Assembly (NCBI RefSeq): GCF_003867075.1
Contig: NZ_CP032544.1
Coordinates: 2,784,001-2,848,000 of the forward strand
Direction of reading: 5' to 3'
Source: Tenacibaculum mesophilum
Lineage (GTDB): Bacteria; Bacteroidota; Bacteroidia; Flavobacteriales; Flavobacteriaceae
Length of the DNA stretch: 64,000 nucleotides
This document shows, in pieces, positions 34,958-43,466 of this stretch. Both the position numbers and the translations under genes were made by a program. Below the pieces are notes generated by a model that worked only from the letters and a program-made list of their open reading frames with translations, did no database searches and had not been told where the DNA came from. The stretch's first letter is position 1. Every line of letters starts with the position of its first letter.

Positions 34958-35926
34958 TTATCCTAAAGTAACCCTTACGAAGTTTTTAACTTCAACATCA
35001 CCGTAAGAAGAAACGTATTCTGCAACAGTTTTCTTTTCGTCTTTAATAAACTTTTGATCTAATAAACATTGTTCTTGATCTAAAGTAGTATTGTCAGAGA
35101 TAAATCTTTCCATTTTACCTGGTAAGATTTTGTCCCAGATTTGTTCTGGTTTACCTTCAGCTTTTAATTGCTCTTTAGCTTCTCCTTCAGCTTTCGCTAA
35201 AGCTTCATCAGTTAATTGTAAACGAGAAACAAATTGAGGAACGTTCTTTAAAGTTTTACCTAAACGCACTAATTCTTCGTTGTCTTTTTTAATCGCAGCA
35301 ATTCTAGCTTCAGTTTCAGAAGCTACATAAGCAGGATCAAAATCTTTGTAAGATAAAGAAGTTGCACCCATTGAAGCAGCTTGCATAGCTAAGTCTTTAG
35401 TTAACTCAGCAGCATTATCTACAGCAGCAGTTAAACCTACCATTGCAGCAATTTTACCAACGTGAGTGTAAGCTCCTACGTATGGTGCTTCAATTCTTTC
35501 GAAAGCAGTGATATCGATTTTTTCACCGATAACTCCTGTTTGCTCGATTAATTTTTCAGCAACAGTTACACCACCAAAATCAGCAGCTAAGAACTCTTCT
35601 TTTGTTTTGTGGTTAAAAGCGATGTCAACAAATTCTTGCGCTAATGCTTTGAATGAATCGTTTTTAGCTACGAAATCTGTTTCACATGCTAATACGATAG
35701 CAACACCGTATGTGTTGTCATCGCTAATTTTAGTGATTGCCACACCTTCAGTAGACTCACGATCTGCTCTTTTAGCAGCAATCTTTTGTCCTTTTTTACG
35801 TAAAATTTCAATAGCTTTATCAAAATCACCTTCAGCTTCTACTAATGCTTTTTTACAATCCATCATACCAGCTCCGGTAGTTTCTCTTAATTTCTTTACG
35901 TCTGCAGCGCTAATTTTTACTGACAT
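34958..35926 (-). CDS. tsf: Elongation factor Ts
   Basis: EF-Ts exchanges GDP for GTP on EF-Tu. The 322-residue protein begins with the UBA-like domain and the hallmark 'LRETTGAGMMDCKKALVEAEGD' (about 13-34), then 'KGQKIAAKRADRESTEG'. The EF-Tu contact motif 'CETDFVAKN' follows near 79-87. Two dimerisation repeats make up the remainder; the length is in the Bacteroidota range (longer than E. coli's 283). It is in the usual rpsB-tsf order, with a hairpin between the two genes. Confidence 0.98.
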   Translation of the reverse strand: MSVKISAADVKKLRETTGAGMMDCKKALVEAEGDFDKAIEILRKKGQKIAAKRADRESTEGVAITKISDDNTYGVAIVLACETDFVAKNDSFKALAQEFVDIAFNHKTKEEFLAADFGGVTVAEKLIEQTGVIGEKIDITAFERIEAPYVGAYTHVGKIAAMVGLTAAVDNAAELTKDLAMQAASMGATSLSYKDFDPAYVASETEARIAAIKKDNEELVRLGKTLKNVPQFVSRLQLTDEALAKAEGEAKEQLKAEGKPEQIWDKILPGKMERFISDNTTLDQEQCLLDQKFIKDEKKTVAEYVSSYGDVEVKNFVRVTLG

Positions 35927-35973
35927 TTCTATCGTTATTTTTTAGTTGTAAATATATTGTTGTACAAAGTTGT

Positions 35974-36011
35974 AAAAATTTAAAGGTTCCAATGTAATGA
36001 AACCTTTAAAT
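35974..36011 (-). terminator. Attenuator or terminator between rpsB and tsf
   Basis: An 11-bp inverted repeat (35978-35988 with 36001-36011) with a 12-base loop is followed on the minus strand by TTTTT. It lies directly after the rpsB stop and may reduce read-through into tsf. Confidence 0.6.
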
Positions 36012-36018
36012 TAAAAAA

Positions 36019-36765
36019 TTATTTTGCTTCTTCTTTTGCTGGAGCGTCAGCTGTTTTTTCAGCTTTAGCTTTTTCCTTATCAGCTTTTCTTTCTGTTAAG
36101 CCTTCAGCAATTGCATCAGTTACATACGATAATACTTTATCGATAGATTTAGAAGCATCATCATTTGCAGGAATTACAAAGTCGATTGGTCTTGGATCCG
36201 AGTTTGTATCAACCATTGCAAAGATTGGAATGTTTAATTTTTGTGCTTCAGCAACAGCAATGTGTTCTTTCTTTACATCAATTACAAATAAAGCTCCTGG
36301 TAAACGAGTCATATCAGAAATTGAACCTAAGTTCTTTTCTAATTTTTCACGTTGACGAGTAATTTGTAATTTTTCTCTTTTAGATAATGCATCAAAAGAA
36401 CCATCAGTCTTCATTCTATCAATAGAAGTCATTTTCTTAACGGCTTTACGGATAGTAACGAAGTTTGTTAACATACCACCTGGCCAACGCTCAGTAATGT
36501 AAGGCATGTTTACAGCTTTAGCTTTTTCAGCAACGATATCTTTAGCTTGCTTTTTAGTAGCAACGAATAAGATTTTACGTCCTGAGTTAGCTATTTTTTG
36601 TAACGCAGTAGAAGCCTCGTCAATTTTAGCTGAAGTTTTGTACAAATCGATGATGTGAACACCATTACGCTCTGTATAAATGTATGGAGCCATGTTAGGG
36701 TTCCACTTTCTAGTTAAGTGTCCAAAGTGAACACCACTTTCTAATAATTCTTGAATGTTTGCCAT
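36019..36765 (-). CDS. rpsB: 30S ribosomal protein S2
   Basis: The start is placed at 36765 (MANIQELLESGVHFGHLTRKWNP..., 248 residues), the standard S2 N-terminus; the upstream in-frame ATG at 36798 lies in a hairpin. 'GVHFGH', 'IIDLYKT', 'FVATKKQA' and 'TERWPGGMLTNF' are classical S2 motifs. The acidic/lysine-rich C-terminal tail is typical of Bacteroidota. S2 sits at the 30S head-body junction. A palindromic leader lies upstream. Confidence 0.97.
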   Translation of the reverse strand: MANIQELLESGVHFGHLTRKWNPNMAPYIYTERNGVHIIDLYKTSAKIDEASTALQKIANSGRKILFVATKKQAKDIVAEKAKAVNMPYITERWPGGMLTNFVTIRKAVKKMTSIDRMKTDGSFDALSKREKLQITRQREKLEKNLGSISDMTRLPGALFVIDVKKEHIAVAEAQKLNIPIFAMVDTNSDPRPIDFVIPANDDASKSIDKVLSYVTDAIAEGLTERKADKEKAKAEKTADAPAKEEAK

Positions 36766-36796
36766 TTTAATAAATGTGTTTACGTTCTGTTTTCGC

Positions 36797-36828
36797 AATA
36801 TTTCAGTAGTTATTAAGTCTGAAATATT
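36797..36828 (-). promoter_or_regulatory. Inverted repeat in the rpsB leader
   Basis: Perfect 10-bp arms, AATATTTCAG (36797-36806) and CTGAAATATT (36819-36828), flank a 12-base spacer about 32 bases before the rpsB start. It may form a hairpin in the leader mRNA, possibly for S2 autoregulation. Confidence 0.4.
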
Positions 36829-36883
36829 TAGATACTAAACTGTTAAAAATTGATTTATAAATAACAGTCTCGAAACATTTAAA

Positions 36884-36902
36884 TACTGAAACAAGTTCAG
36901 TA
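36884..36902 (-). terminator. Weak hairpin after rpsI
   Basis: TACTGAA (36884-36890) and TTCAGTA (36896-36902) form a 7-bp AT-rich stem with a 5-base loop, 6 bases after the rpsI stop. Only TATTT follows on the minus strand, so it is a weak terminator at best. Confidence 0.35.
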
Positions 36903-36907
36903 AAATA

Positions 36908-37294
36908 TTAACGTTTAGAGAACTGGAATTTCTTACGTGCTTTCTTCTGACCGAATTTTTTACGTTCAACCATTCTTGGATCACGAGTTAATAATCCTTC
37001 TGGTTTTAATACAGCTTTGTTTTCTTCGTTAATAGCTACTAATGCTCTAGTAATTGCTAAACGAATAGCTTCAGCTTGACCAGTAACACCACCACCGTAT
37101 ACGTTTACTTTTACATCGTAAGCCTCTAAGTTTTCAGTTAACATTAAAGGTTGTTGAACTTTGTATTGTAAAGTTGGTGTAGTGAAATAGTTTTTAAACT
37201 CTCTTTTGTTGATAGTGATGTTTCCACTTCCTTGAGAAACATAAACACGAGCAACAGCTGTTTTTCTTCTACCTATTTTGTGTACAGTTTCCAT
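36908..37294 (-). CDS. rpsI: 30S ribosomal protein S9
   Basis: The 128-residue basic protein begins 'METVHKIGRRKTAVARVYV' and ends 'KKARKKFQFSKR', the conserved S9 tail that reaches the P-site tRNA. 'GGGVTGQAEAIRLAITRAL' (about 68-86) is the S9 core. It lies 2 bases downstream of rplM, the universal L13-S9 operon. Confidence 0.98.
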   Translation of the reverse strand: METVHKIGRRKTAVARVYVSQGSGNITINKREFKNYFTTPTLQYKVQQPLMLTENLEAYDVKVNVYGGGVTGQAEAIRLAITRALVAINEENKAVLKPEGLLTRDPRMVERKKFGQKKARKKFQFSKR

Positions 37295-37296
37295 AA

Positions 37297-37752
37297 TTAT
37301 TTAAGATCGTTAAGGTTAATAGTTTTAGGTTTTTGAGCTTCTTGACCATGCTCTGTACCTGCGTAAACATATAAGTTTTTGTATAACGCGCTACCTAAAC
37401 GGTTTTTAGGTAACATACCTTTAACTGCTTTTTCGATTAATCTTGTAGGATCTTTTTCGAACATTTCTGAAGCAGTTAATGATCTTTGGCCTCCTGGATA
37501 ACCTGTGTGACGAATGTAAGACTTGTCTGTCCACTTTTTACCAGTTAGGTTAATTTTTTCAGCGTTGATAATAACAACGTTGTCTCCACAATCTACGTGA
37601 GGAGTATAATTTGGCTTGTACTTACCTCTAATAAGTTTTGCAACTTTAGAAGCTAGACGACCCAATGTTTGCCCGTCCGCATCAACTAAAACCCACTCTT
37701 TGTTTACGGTAGCCTTATTAGCTGATACTGTTTTGTAACTTAATGTGTTCAT
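37297..37752 (-). CDS. rplM: 50S ribosomal protein L13
   Basis: The 151-residue protein has 'WVLVDADGQTLGRLASKVAKLIRGK' near 21-45, 'HVDCGDNVVIINAEKI' near 52-67, and 'HTGYPGGQRS' near 82-91, all typical of L13. L13 is an early-assembly large-subunit protein. It is the first gene of the L13-S9 operon, preceded by a full-consensus promoter and a 58-base leader. Confidence 0.98.
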   Translation of the reverse strand: MNTLSYKTVSANKATVNKEWVLVDADGQTLGRLASKVAKLIRGKYKPNYTPHVDCGDNVVIINAEKINLTGKKWTDKSYIRHTGYPGGQRSLTASEMFEKDPTRLIEKAVKGMLPKNRLGSALYKNLYVYAGTEHGQEAQKPKTINLNDLK

Positions 37753-37810
37753 AATTACACGATTAGTTTTTGTTTATTAATAATTAAATTTTATCCTTTA
37801 AAAAGGTCTG

Positions 37811-37841
37811 CAAATGTACGATTAATTATTTGATTGACAAA
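37811..37841 (-). promoter_or_regulatory. Consensus promoter of the rplM-rpsI operon
   Basis: On the minus strand TTTG (complement of 37838-37841), exactly 19 bases, then TACATTTG (complement of 37811-37818), a full match to the Bacteroidota consensus. The rplM start is 58 bases downstream. Confidence 0.82.
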
Positions 37842-37882
37842 TAGCGTGTTAGTTTAATTTACAACTAGCTTGTTTTACCAAG

Positions 37883-37925
37883 AAAAATACCCTTAAACTG
37901 TGTTTAACAGTTTAAGGGTATTTTT
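37883..37925. terminator. Strong terminator after the TonB-receptor-like gene
   Basis: A perfect 18-bp stem (37883-37900 with 37908-37925) with loop TGTTTAA and A/T-runs at both ends. It serves the minus-strand gene ending at 37963 and lies just upstream of the rplM promoter. It shares the core AAATACCCT...TGTTTAA...AGGGTATTT with the terminator at 40684-40722. Confidence 0.88.
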
Positions 37926-37962
37926 ATAATGAGGTTGTTTTTTATCGGTTAAATTAATAGGG

Positions 37963-40434
37963 TTAAAAACCTTCACTACCTCCATCAAAGTCACCATTTT
38001 GTTCTGGACGATCTCTTTTTTTCTTTTGGTTAAAACGATAGGTAAAGCTTAATGTTATTTGACGCTCACGCCATTGGAAAGAACCGTCGTTAATAGTGTT
38101 AAGTAATCCCTCATCATCATATAGAAAAGTAGTGCTTTCTCGCTTACGAGTGTTAAATAAATCGCTCACATTTAATACCAATGAAGCTTTTTCTTTAAAC
38201 AAGTCTTTACTCAGGGCAAGGTTAGCAGAAAACATTCCTTTTCTATTATCTTGAGCTGTTGCTTGTGCTCCACGATACATTAAGCGTGTTTGCCATTGTA
38301 GTTTCCAAGGTAAGGTAATCCTTGAGTTAAAACGTGCAAACCAGCTACTTTCATTTACCTCGTCTAAAGGGGTTGTTACTTGGTCTCCATTAGCAGCGGT
38401 ATATACGTATGTAAAAGCATCTGTATTAAATTTAAAGTAATTAAATGAAGCTGATAATCGTACCTTTTTAGTAGGATTATAGTTAGTTGTAAATTCAAAT
38501 CCATAACGACTTTCATTGTTAAGGTTCACTGGTTGTCTAACTGTTACGTTAGTTGTTTCTCCTTCTATAACTCTTTGTTCTAAAATAGATACACCTTGCA
38601 TAATATCGGTAGAGTATTGATAATATAAAGAAGCTCCTAAGTTTAGCTTACTTATACGTGTGTTATAGCCAAAGTCTACAGAGTTAGTAAAGGTAGGATC
38701 TAAGTCAGGGTTTCCTCTAAATACATTGGTTGCAGAACTTCTGGTTTCAAATGGGTTTAGAAACCAATGACGTGGTCTACGTAACCTTCTACTATACCCT
38801 AATGAAATGTTATCACTATCATTGATTTCATACCCTAGGTTTACTGTTGGAAACCACTCTGTATAATTCTTTTCTTTAAACTGGTCGGTTGTAAACACTG
38901 TTAAATCAATATCAGTAACTTCTGCTCTTAAACCTAACAGGTATGAAAACTTATCAACTTTACTTCCAAACTGAGTATAGAATGCATAAATATTTTGTTT
39001 GAATTCAATTGCATTTGAAGGATCGTTAGGCAATGGGTTTCCGAGGGCATCACGTACTCTAAAGTCTGAATTTAAATCTTGTAAGGTGACTTTGTGTCCA
39101 GCTTCAAACTGACTTTTTTCTCCAATAGGCAATACATAATCTATTTGAAAAAGGCGATCTTTAGAGGTTGTTGTTTGTCTATTTCGCTCAGAAAGGTTTC
39201 TGTCAACAAAAATATCGGCAGGCTCAAATTCATCACTTTCACCGTATTGTAAATCTATAATTAGTTTTTGTCCTTTATCATCAATATTATTTGTATAGTT
39301 TAAAGAGTATTGTATATCTGTATTTTCTTCTTTCTCGTTTTCTATTCTTACCTGTTCTTTCGTTATAACTCTATTATTATCAAAAAAAGTAGTATTGTTG
39401 GTAGCTACATCATCATCTTTAGAATCTCTATAAAAGAAAGTTCCGGTAATAGAACTTTTATCATTAATGTAGTATTCTAGCCCTAAGGATCCGTTATAGT
39501 TATTACTCTTTCTATCAAAAACTCTGTCTTCATCTCTATAACTAGTAATATCACCATCTTTGTTGAAGTTTGTGAAAAAACTATTAGAGTTACCAGGTCC
39601 GTTTCTGTAGGAATAAGCTAGGTTTGAAAAGAGATTAAACTTTTTTGTTCTATAATTGAGATTTGGAGAAATACTTACCATATCAGGATTTCCTAAAGTT
39701 AGGTTTACAGAGCCATTAAAACCTGTGATTTTTCCTTTCCTAAGAATAATATTTAAAATACCAGCTGTACCTTCAGCGTCGTAACGAGCAGAAGGAGAAG
39801 TGATAACTTCTACTTTTTCAATAGCGTCTGCGGGTAAATTTCTAAGAGCGTCTGTTCCTGTTAAGCCTACTAAAGCAGAAGGTTTACCGTCTATTAAAAT
39901 ACGAACATTTTCGTTACCGCGTAGACTAATAGCTCCTTCTGCGTCTACATTAACAGAAGGGACGTTATCTAAAACATCAGATGCATTTCCTCCTTTTACA
40001 GTCATATCTTTACCAACGTTGTATATTTTTTTATCTAAACGTATTTCTACTGTCGATTTTTCTGCTATTATTTCAATTTCATCTAATGTCTCTGCGTCTT
40101 CGGATAGTAATATATTTCCTAAGTTTTTATTTTGACTTAAATCATGATTTCCTAAACTTTTAGTTTTGAACCCTATAAATTCAACTTTTATATTGTACGT
40201 GCCAGATGAAGCATCGATAGAGAAGTTTCCGTTAACGTCTGTAACACCTCCAATAACTTGGTTTGTGTTGGTGTTTGTTAGTACTAAAGTTGCATATTCC
40301 AAAGGTTGCTTAGAGTTTGTTTCTAAGACCTTACCCGTTAAAGTGATTTTAGAAGCGATACCTTTTGTAGTACGTTGAGCAACAGCTGTAAAACTAATAA
40401 GTAAAATAAAAAGTAGTGTAAGTTTTTTCATCAT
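37963..40434 (-). CDS. TonB-dependent-receptor-like outer-membrane protein
   Basis: The 823-residue protein has a signal peptide (MMKKLTLLFILLISFTAVAQ, about 1-20) and a carboxypeptidase-regulatory-like domain (about 29-115, 'LTGKVLETNSKQPLEYATLVL'). A plug domain follows (about 130-240, 'DVLDNVPSVNVDAEGAISLRG'), then a long C-terminal barrel (about 260-800). It belongs to the outer-membrane-barrel group close to SusC/TonB receptors; no SusD gene follows, so glycan uptake is not indicated. The substrate (peptide, metal or other) cannot be read. It ends in 'QNGDFDGGSEGF' after a polar tail. Confidence 0.82.
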   Translation of the reverse strand: MMKKLTLLFILLISFTAVAQRTTKGIASKITLTGKVLETNSKQPLEYATLVLTNTNTNQVIGGVTDVNGNFSIDASSGTYNIKVEFIGFKTKSLGNHDLSQNKNLGNILLSEDAETLDEIEIIAEKSTVEIRLDKKIYNVGKDMTVKGGNASDVLDNVPSVNVDAEGAISLRGNENVRILIDGKPSALVGLTGTDALRNLPADAIEKVEVITSPSARYDAEGTAGILNIILRKGKITGFNGSVNLTLGNPDMVSISPNLNYRTKKFNLFSNLAYSYRNGPGNSNSFFTNFNKDGDITSYRDEDRVFDRKSNNYNGSLGLEYYINDKSSITGTFFYRDSKDDDVATNNTTFFDNNRVITKEQVRIENEKEENTDIQYSLNYTNNIDDKGQKLIIDLQYGESDEFEPADIFVDRNLSERNRQTTTSKDRLFQIDYVLPIGEKSQFEAGHKVTLQDLNSDFRVRDALGNPLPNDPSNAIEFKQNIYAFYTQFGSKVDKFSYLLGLRAEVTDIDLTVFTTDQFKEKNYTEWFPTVNLGYEINDSDNISLGYSRRLRRPRHWFLNPFETRSSATNVFRGNPDLDPTFTNSVDFGYNTRISKLNLGASLYYQYSTDIMQGVSILEQRVIEGETTNVTVRQPVNLNNESRYGFEFTTNYNPTKKVRLSASFNYFKFNTDAFTYVYTAANGDQVTTPLDEVNESSWFARFNSRITLPWKLQWQTRLMYRGAQATAQDNRKGMFSANLALSKDLFKEKASLVLNVSDLFNTRKRESTTFLYDDEGLLNTINDGSFQWRERQITLSFTYRFNQKKKRDRPEQNGDFDGGSEGF

Positions 40435-40745
40435 GTTAATTTATAAAGCTTGTTTGACAACAAATCTGCCTAAAAGTTTAATGGAGGTTAGTTAAAAGAA
40501 TGTTAAACAAGAAAAGTGCTTATATTTAGATTATCCAACAAAAGTTGTTTTTATAGTATGAGTTTAGGTTTTTATTAGCTTATTTTTCTTGATGCTGAAG
40601 AAATTTAATAGAAGAACATTCTTCTATGTGTTTTTGAATACACTTATATCTAAATTCAAATGTGTGTTGTTTTTTAGGTATAAAAATACCCTCAAAATTG
40701 TGTTTAACTTTTGAGGGTATTTAATAAAAGTATCTATATAGAATA
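40435..40745. other. 311-base intergenic stretch without a gene
   Basis: It lies between the start of the TonB-receptor-like gene and the end of the OmpA-like gene, both minus strand. Apart from the terminator at 40684-40722 I see no ORF, RNA motif or repeat. The receptor promoter should lie in the part near 40440-40500, but no clean TTTG/TAnnTTTG pair is visible. Confidence 0.5.
40684..40722 (-). terminator. Intrinsic terminator of the OmpA-like gene
   Basis: A 14-bp stem (40684-40697 with 40709-40722) with an 11-base loop containing TGTGTTTAAC. On the minus strand it is followed by TT and then ATA. It resembles the terminator at 37883-37925 in both stem ends and loop. Confidence 0.82.
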
Positions 40746-41594
40746 CTATTCTACTTTTTGATCTAATAAATCAAAGAACTGATTTAATCTTGGTAAAATG
40801 ATGATTTTTGTACGTCTATTTTTGGCTTTGTTAGCAGGACTGTTGTTTTCTACTAAAGGAACATAACTACTTCTACCAGCTGCGATTAATCTTTCAGGAG
40901 CAACATTATACTTTCCCTGTAACTCACGAACGATAGCAGTAGAACGTAAAACACTTAATCCCCAGTTATCCTTTAAGGCTGATCCAGCTGAAACAGGAGT
41001 GTTGTCTGTATGTCCTTCAACCATTACATCCATTTGAGGCTGTCCGTTAACTACAGTAGCAACTTTTTCTAACACTTTAGAAGCTTTGTCGTTAATAGTG
41101 TAACTTCCACTTTTAAATAATAACTTGTCGGAAATTGAAATGAATACAACTGTTTTTTCAACATTTACTTCAATATCTTCGTCATCAATACCGTCTTGTA
41201 ATTCTCTTTTTAAGTGAAAAGCAACTACTAAGTTTAAAGAATCTTTTTTAGAAGCAGCTTCTCTAATTTTGTTGATGTACTTATCTTTCTTGCTTAATTG
41301 AGATAATGTCTCTTTAATGTTATCATTAGCGCCTTTAGTTAAAACTGTTAAGTTTTCAACTTGTTGTAAAGTATTTTCTTTATCTCTCTTTAGTTCTGTT
41401 ACTCTTGACTCTAAAGAAAATGCTTTGTCTTCACAGTTTTCTTTTTCAACTAAACATTTTGTTAAGTTAGCTTTTACGGCTAGTAACTCTTCTTTTGTTT
41501 GTTCGTGTTTAGCTTTTATTGCTTCTAATTCTTTTGTTGAAGCACAAGATGCTAGTAAAATTGAAGCAGTAAGGAATAAAAATATTTTTCTCAT
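40746..41594 (-). CDS. OmpA-family lipoprotein
   Basis: The 282-residue protein has a lipoprotein signal with lipobox 'LLASC' (Cys17), a long coiled-coil segment (about 22-110) with one cysteine pair, and a C-terminal OmpA peptidoglycan-binding domain (about 145-275). The OmpA domain has 'LLFKSGSYTIND', 'VMVEGHTDNTPV' and 'NRRTKIIILP'. It would anchor the outer membrane to peptidoglycan and extend as a periplasmic rod, as in Pal-like or MotB-like spacers. TAAATTTG (41635-41642, minus) could be its -7 box. A function beyond anchoring is not shown. Confidence 0.88.
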   Translation of the reverse strand: MRKIFLFLTASILLASCASTKELEAIKAKHEQTKEELLAVKANLTKCLVEKENCEDKAFSLESRVTELKRDKENTLQQVENLTVLTKGANDNIKETLSQLSKKDKYINKIREAASKKDSLNLVVAFHLKRELQDGIDDEDIEVNVEKTVVFISISDKLLFKSGSYTINDKASKVLEKVATVVNGQPQMDVMVEGHTDNTPVSAGSALKDNWGLSVLRSTAIVRELQGKYNVAPERLIAAGRSSYVPLVENNSPANKAKNRRTKIIILPRLNQFFDLLDQKVE

Positions 41595-41698
41595 TTTATT
41601 CTGATTTTTTTAGATGTATTTATTAAAAGTTAAGCAAATTTATAAAAATGAAGACACAAAAAAGAGAATTAACAATCTTTTATGAAGTGTGAATACAT

Positions 41699-41706
41699 TA
41701 TTTTTG
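41699..41706 (+). promoter_or_regulatory. -7 box of apbE
   Basis: TATTTTTG fits TAnnTTTG and lies 18 bases before the apbE start. No TTTG is visible at the usual distance upstream. Confidence 0.4.
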
Positions 41707-41724
41707 TGACTAAATTTTTTAAAG

Positions 41725-42696
41725 ATGATTAAAAGGATAACGCTTTTAGTAGTTTCATTATTGTTAGTAATAGCTTGTAAGGAAGAAAAAAAAGAAAAGA
41801 TAACTAAATTACAAGGAGCTGTTTTTGGGACTACATATCATATAACCTATTTGAATAAGGTTGATTATCAAAAACCTATTGATAGTTTGTTTAATTTGGT
41901 AAACAAATCATTGTCTACATACATGCCTACTTCTGATATTTCAAAAATTAACCAAGGAGACACCACTGTAATAGTTGATGATATGTTTGTAGAAGTTTTT
42001 GAAAAGGCTAAAAGAATTTACAAGAAAACTGATGGTTATTTTGATCCGACGATTGGTAGATTGATAGATGCTTACGGCTTTGGCTCAGGAAAAGAAAAGA
42101 AAGATTTGACCTCTGAAGAAATAGCGGCTTTGATGGAGAATGTAGGATTTGATAAAGTTGTGTTAAAAAACAGAAAAGTTCATAGAGATAGTGAAAATAT
42201 AGAGTTTAATGTTAATGCTTTTGCTAAAGGTTATGGAGTAGATGTTGTTGGGAGGTTTTTAGAGTCGAAAAACATTGATGATTACATAGTAGAAATAGGA
42301 GGAGAGATTAGAGCTAGAGGAACGAAAGACGGAAAGCTTTGGAAAGTAGCGATTGAAAAGCCAAATGCTGATGGAACACGTTCTGTTCAAAAAATAATTG
42401 AGCTGGATAATGAATCTATGGCAACTTCAGGGAATTATAGAAAGTACAAGTTAAATACTGAAGGAAAAAAGATAGTACACACGGTAAATGCCAAAACAGG
42501 ACTAGCAGAAGAGAGTAATTTGTTAAGTGTGTCAGTTCGATTAAAAGGTGACTGTGCCGATGTAGATGCTTATGCAACGGCTTTTTTAGCAATGGGTTTA
42601 GAAAAAACAAAAGAGTTTCTAAAAGAACATCCAGAGCTTAAAGTGGTGTTGTTATATCATAATGAAGTAGGAGAACTAGCAGAATTCGTAAACTAG
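41725..42696 (+). CDS. apbE: FAD:protein FMN transferase (lipoprotein)
   Basis: ApbE attaches FMN covalently to Thr in redox proteins such as NqrB/NqrC and RnfG/D, using FAD and Mg2+. The 323-residue protein begins with a lipoprotein signal ending 'LVIAC' (Cys18). 'GTTYHITYLN' (about 35-44), 'FDPTIGRLIDAYGFG' (about 107-121), 'NVNAFAKGYGVD' (about 163-174) and 'ATSGNYRKY' (about 233-241) are the family's nucleotide-binding motifs. It faces the periplasm. It ends 4 bp into a convergent methyltransferase gene. No Nqr genes are in the window. Confidence 0.93.
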   Translation: MIKRITLLVVSLLLVIACKEEKKEKITKLQGAVFGTTYHITYLNKVDYQKPIDSLFNLVNKSLSTYMPTSDISKINQGDTTVIVDDMFVEVFEKAKRIYKKTDGYFDPTIGRLIDAYGFGSGKEKKDLTSEEIAALMENVGFDKVVLKNRKVHRDSENIEFNVNAFAKGYGVDVVGRFLESKNIDDYIVEIGGEIRARGTKDGKLWKVAIEKPNADGTRSVQKIIELDNESMATSGNYRKYKLNTEGKKIVHTVNAKTGLAEESNLLSVSVRLKGDCADVDAYATAFLAMGLEKTKEFLKEHPELKVVLLYHNEVGELAEFVN

Positions 42697-43463
42697 TTTT
42701 TGTAACATACAGGCAAAATTTCGCCTTTCATTAAAGCAAATCGTTCTAGTTTTTCTGGAGCGATTTTTTTTGTGTAGTCTATTTCATCAACTTTAAATCC
42801 TACAGAACGTAGTTTATTAAAATAATCACGACCGTACACACGTACATGGTCGTACTGACCAAATATTTTTGCGCGTTCTTTAGGGTCGGTAATAGAATTA
42901 TCTTCAAAAGTAACTTCTCTTGATAAATCCTGCGGAATTTGAAAAATACCAAATCCACCAACTTTCATTACTCGATACAATTCTTGCATCGCCTTTGTGT
43001 CGTTAAGAATGTGTTCTAATACATGGTTACAAAATACGACATCAAAAGAGTTATCTTTAAAAGGAAGATCGCAAATATCGGCTTTTACATCCGCAATAGG
43101 CGATTCTAAATCAGAAGTAGTGTACTCTAGGTTCGCTTGTTTTCTAAAAAGATCTAAAAAACATTGCTCTGGAGCTATATGTAATACTTTTAACTTTTTA
43201 TCCGAAGAAAAGAAGTTGCTTTCCTCTTGTAAAAAAAGCCACATTAAACGATGTCTTTCTAGTGACAGTGTAGAAGGAGAAAGTGCATTTTTACGTTGAA
43301 CTCCATATCCGTAAGGTAAAAACTTTTTGAATGATTTTCCGTCAATCGGATCTGTAAAGTTATCTCCTTTTAACCACCAAGTAATAATGGGACGAGCCCA
43401 ATAACTGGCTTTGATTAATATAGGTCTAGGAATAGTATTAAGTATCGTTTTAAATAAAGACAC
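42693..43463 (-). CDS. Class I SAM-dependent methyltransferase
   Basis: The 256-residue soluble protein has a Methyltransf_11-type core: an SAM-binding strand 'KVLHIAPEQCFLDLF' (about 89-103), an acidic segment 'SDLESPIADVKADICDLPF' (about 117-135), and 'FCNHVLEHILND' (about 146-157) followed by 'YRVMKVGGFGIFQIP'. The N-terminus (1-80) is an unassigned extension. The substrate is unknown. It starts 3 bases after the map stop on the same strand and is probably cotranscribed with map. Confidence 0.85.
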   Translation of the reverse strand: MSLFKTILNTIPRPILIKASYWARPIITWWLKGDNFTDPIDGKSFKKFLPYGYGVQRKNALSPSTLSLERHRLMWLFLQEESNFFSSDKKLKVLHIAPEQCFLDLFRKQANLEYTTSDLESPIADVKADICDLPFKDNSFDVVFCNHVLEHILNDTKAMQELYRVMKVGGFGIFQIPQDLSREVTFEDNSITDPKERAKIFGQYDHVRVYGRDYFNKLRSVGFKVDEIDYTKKIAPEKLERFALMKGEILPVCYKN

Positions 43464-43466
43464 AAA

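Noticed and set aside
35508..35945. Long open frame opposite tsf (145 codons)
   Set aside because: It is antisense to a conserved gene with no upstream signal and low-complexity composition, so it is a shadow ORF.
39800..40135. Open frame opposite the TonB-receptor-like gene
   Set aside because: Antisense to a clear plug/barrel gene; composition follows the complementary codons.
37963..40434. SusC-type glycan receptor
   Set aside because: No SusD-like lipoprotein or glycoside hydrolase is adjacent, and the length (823) is short for SusC (about 1000).
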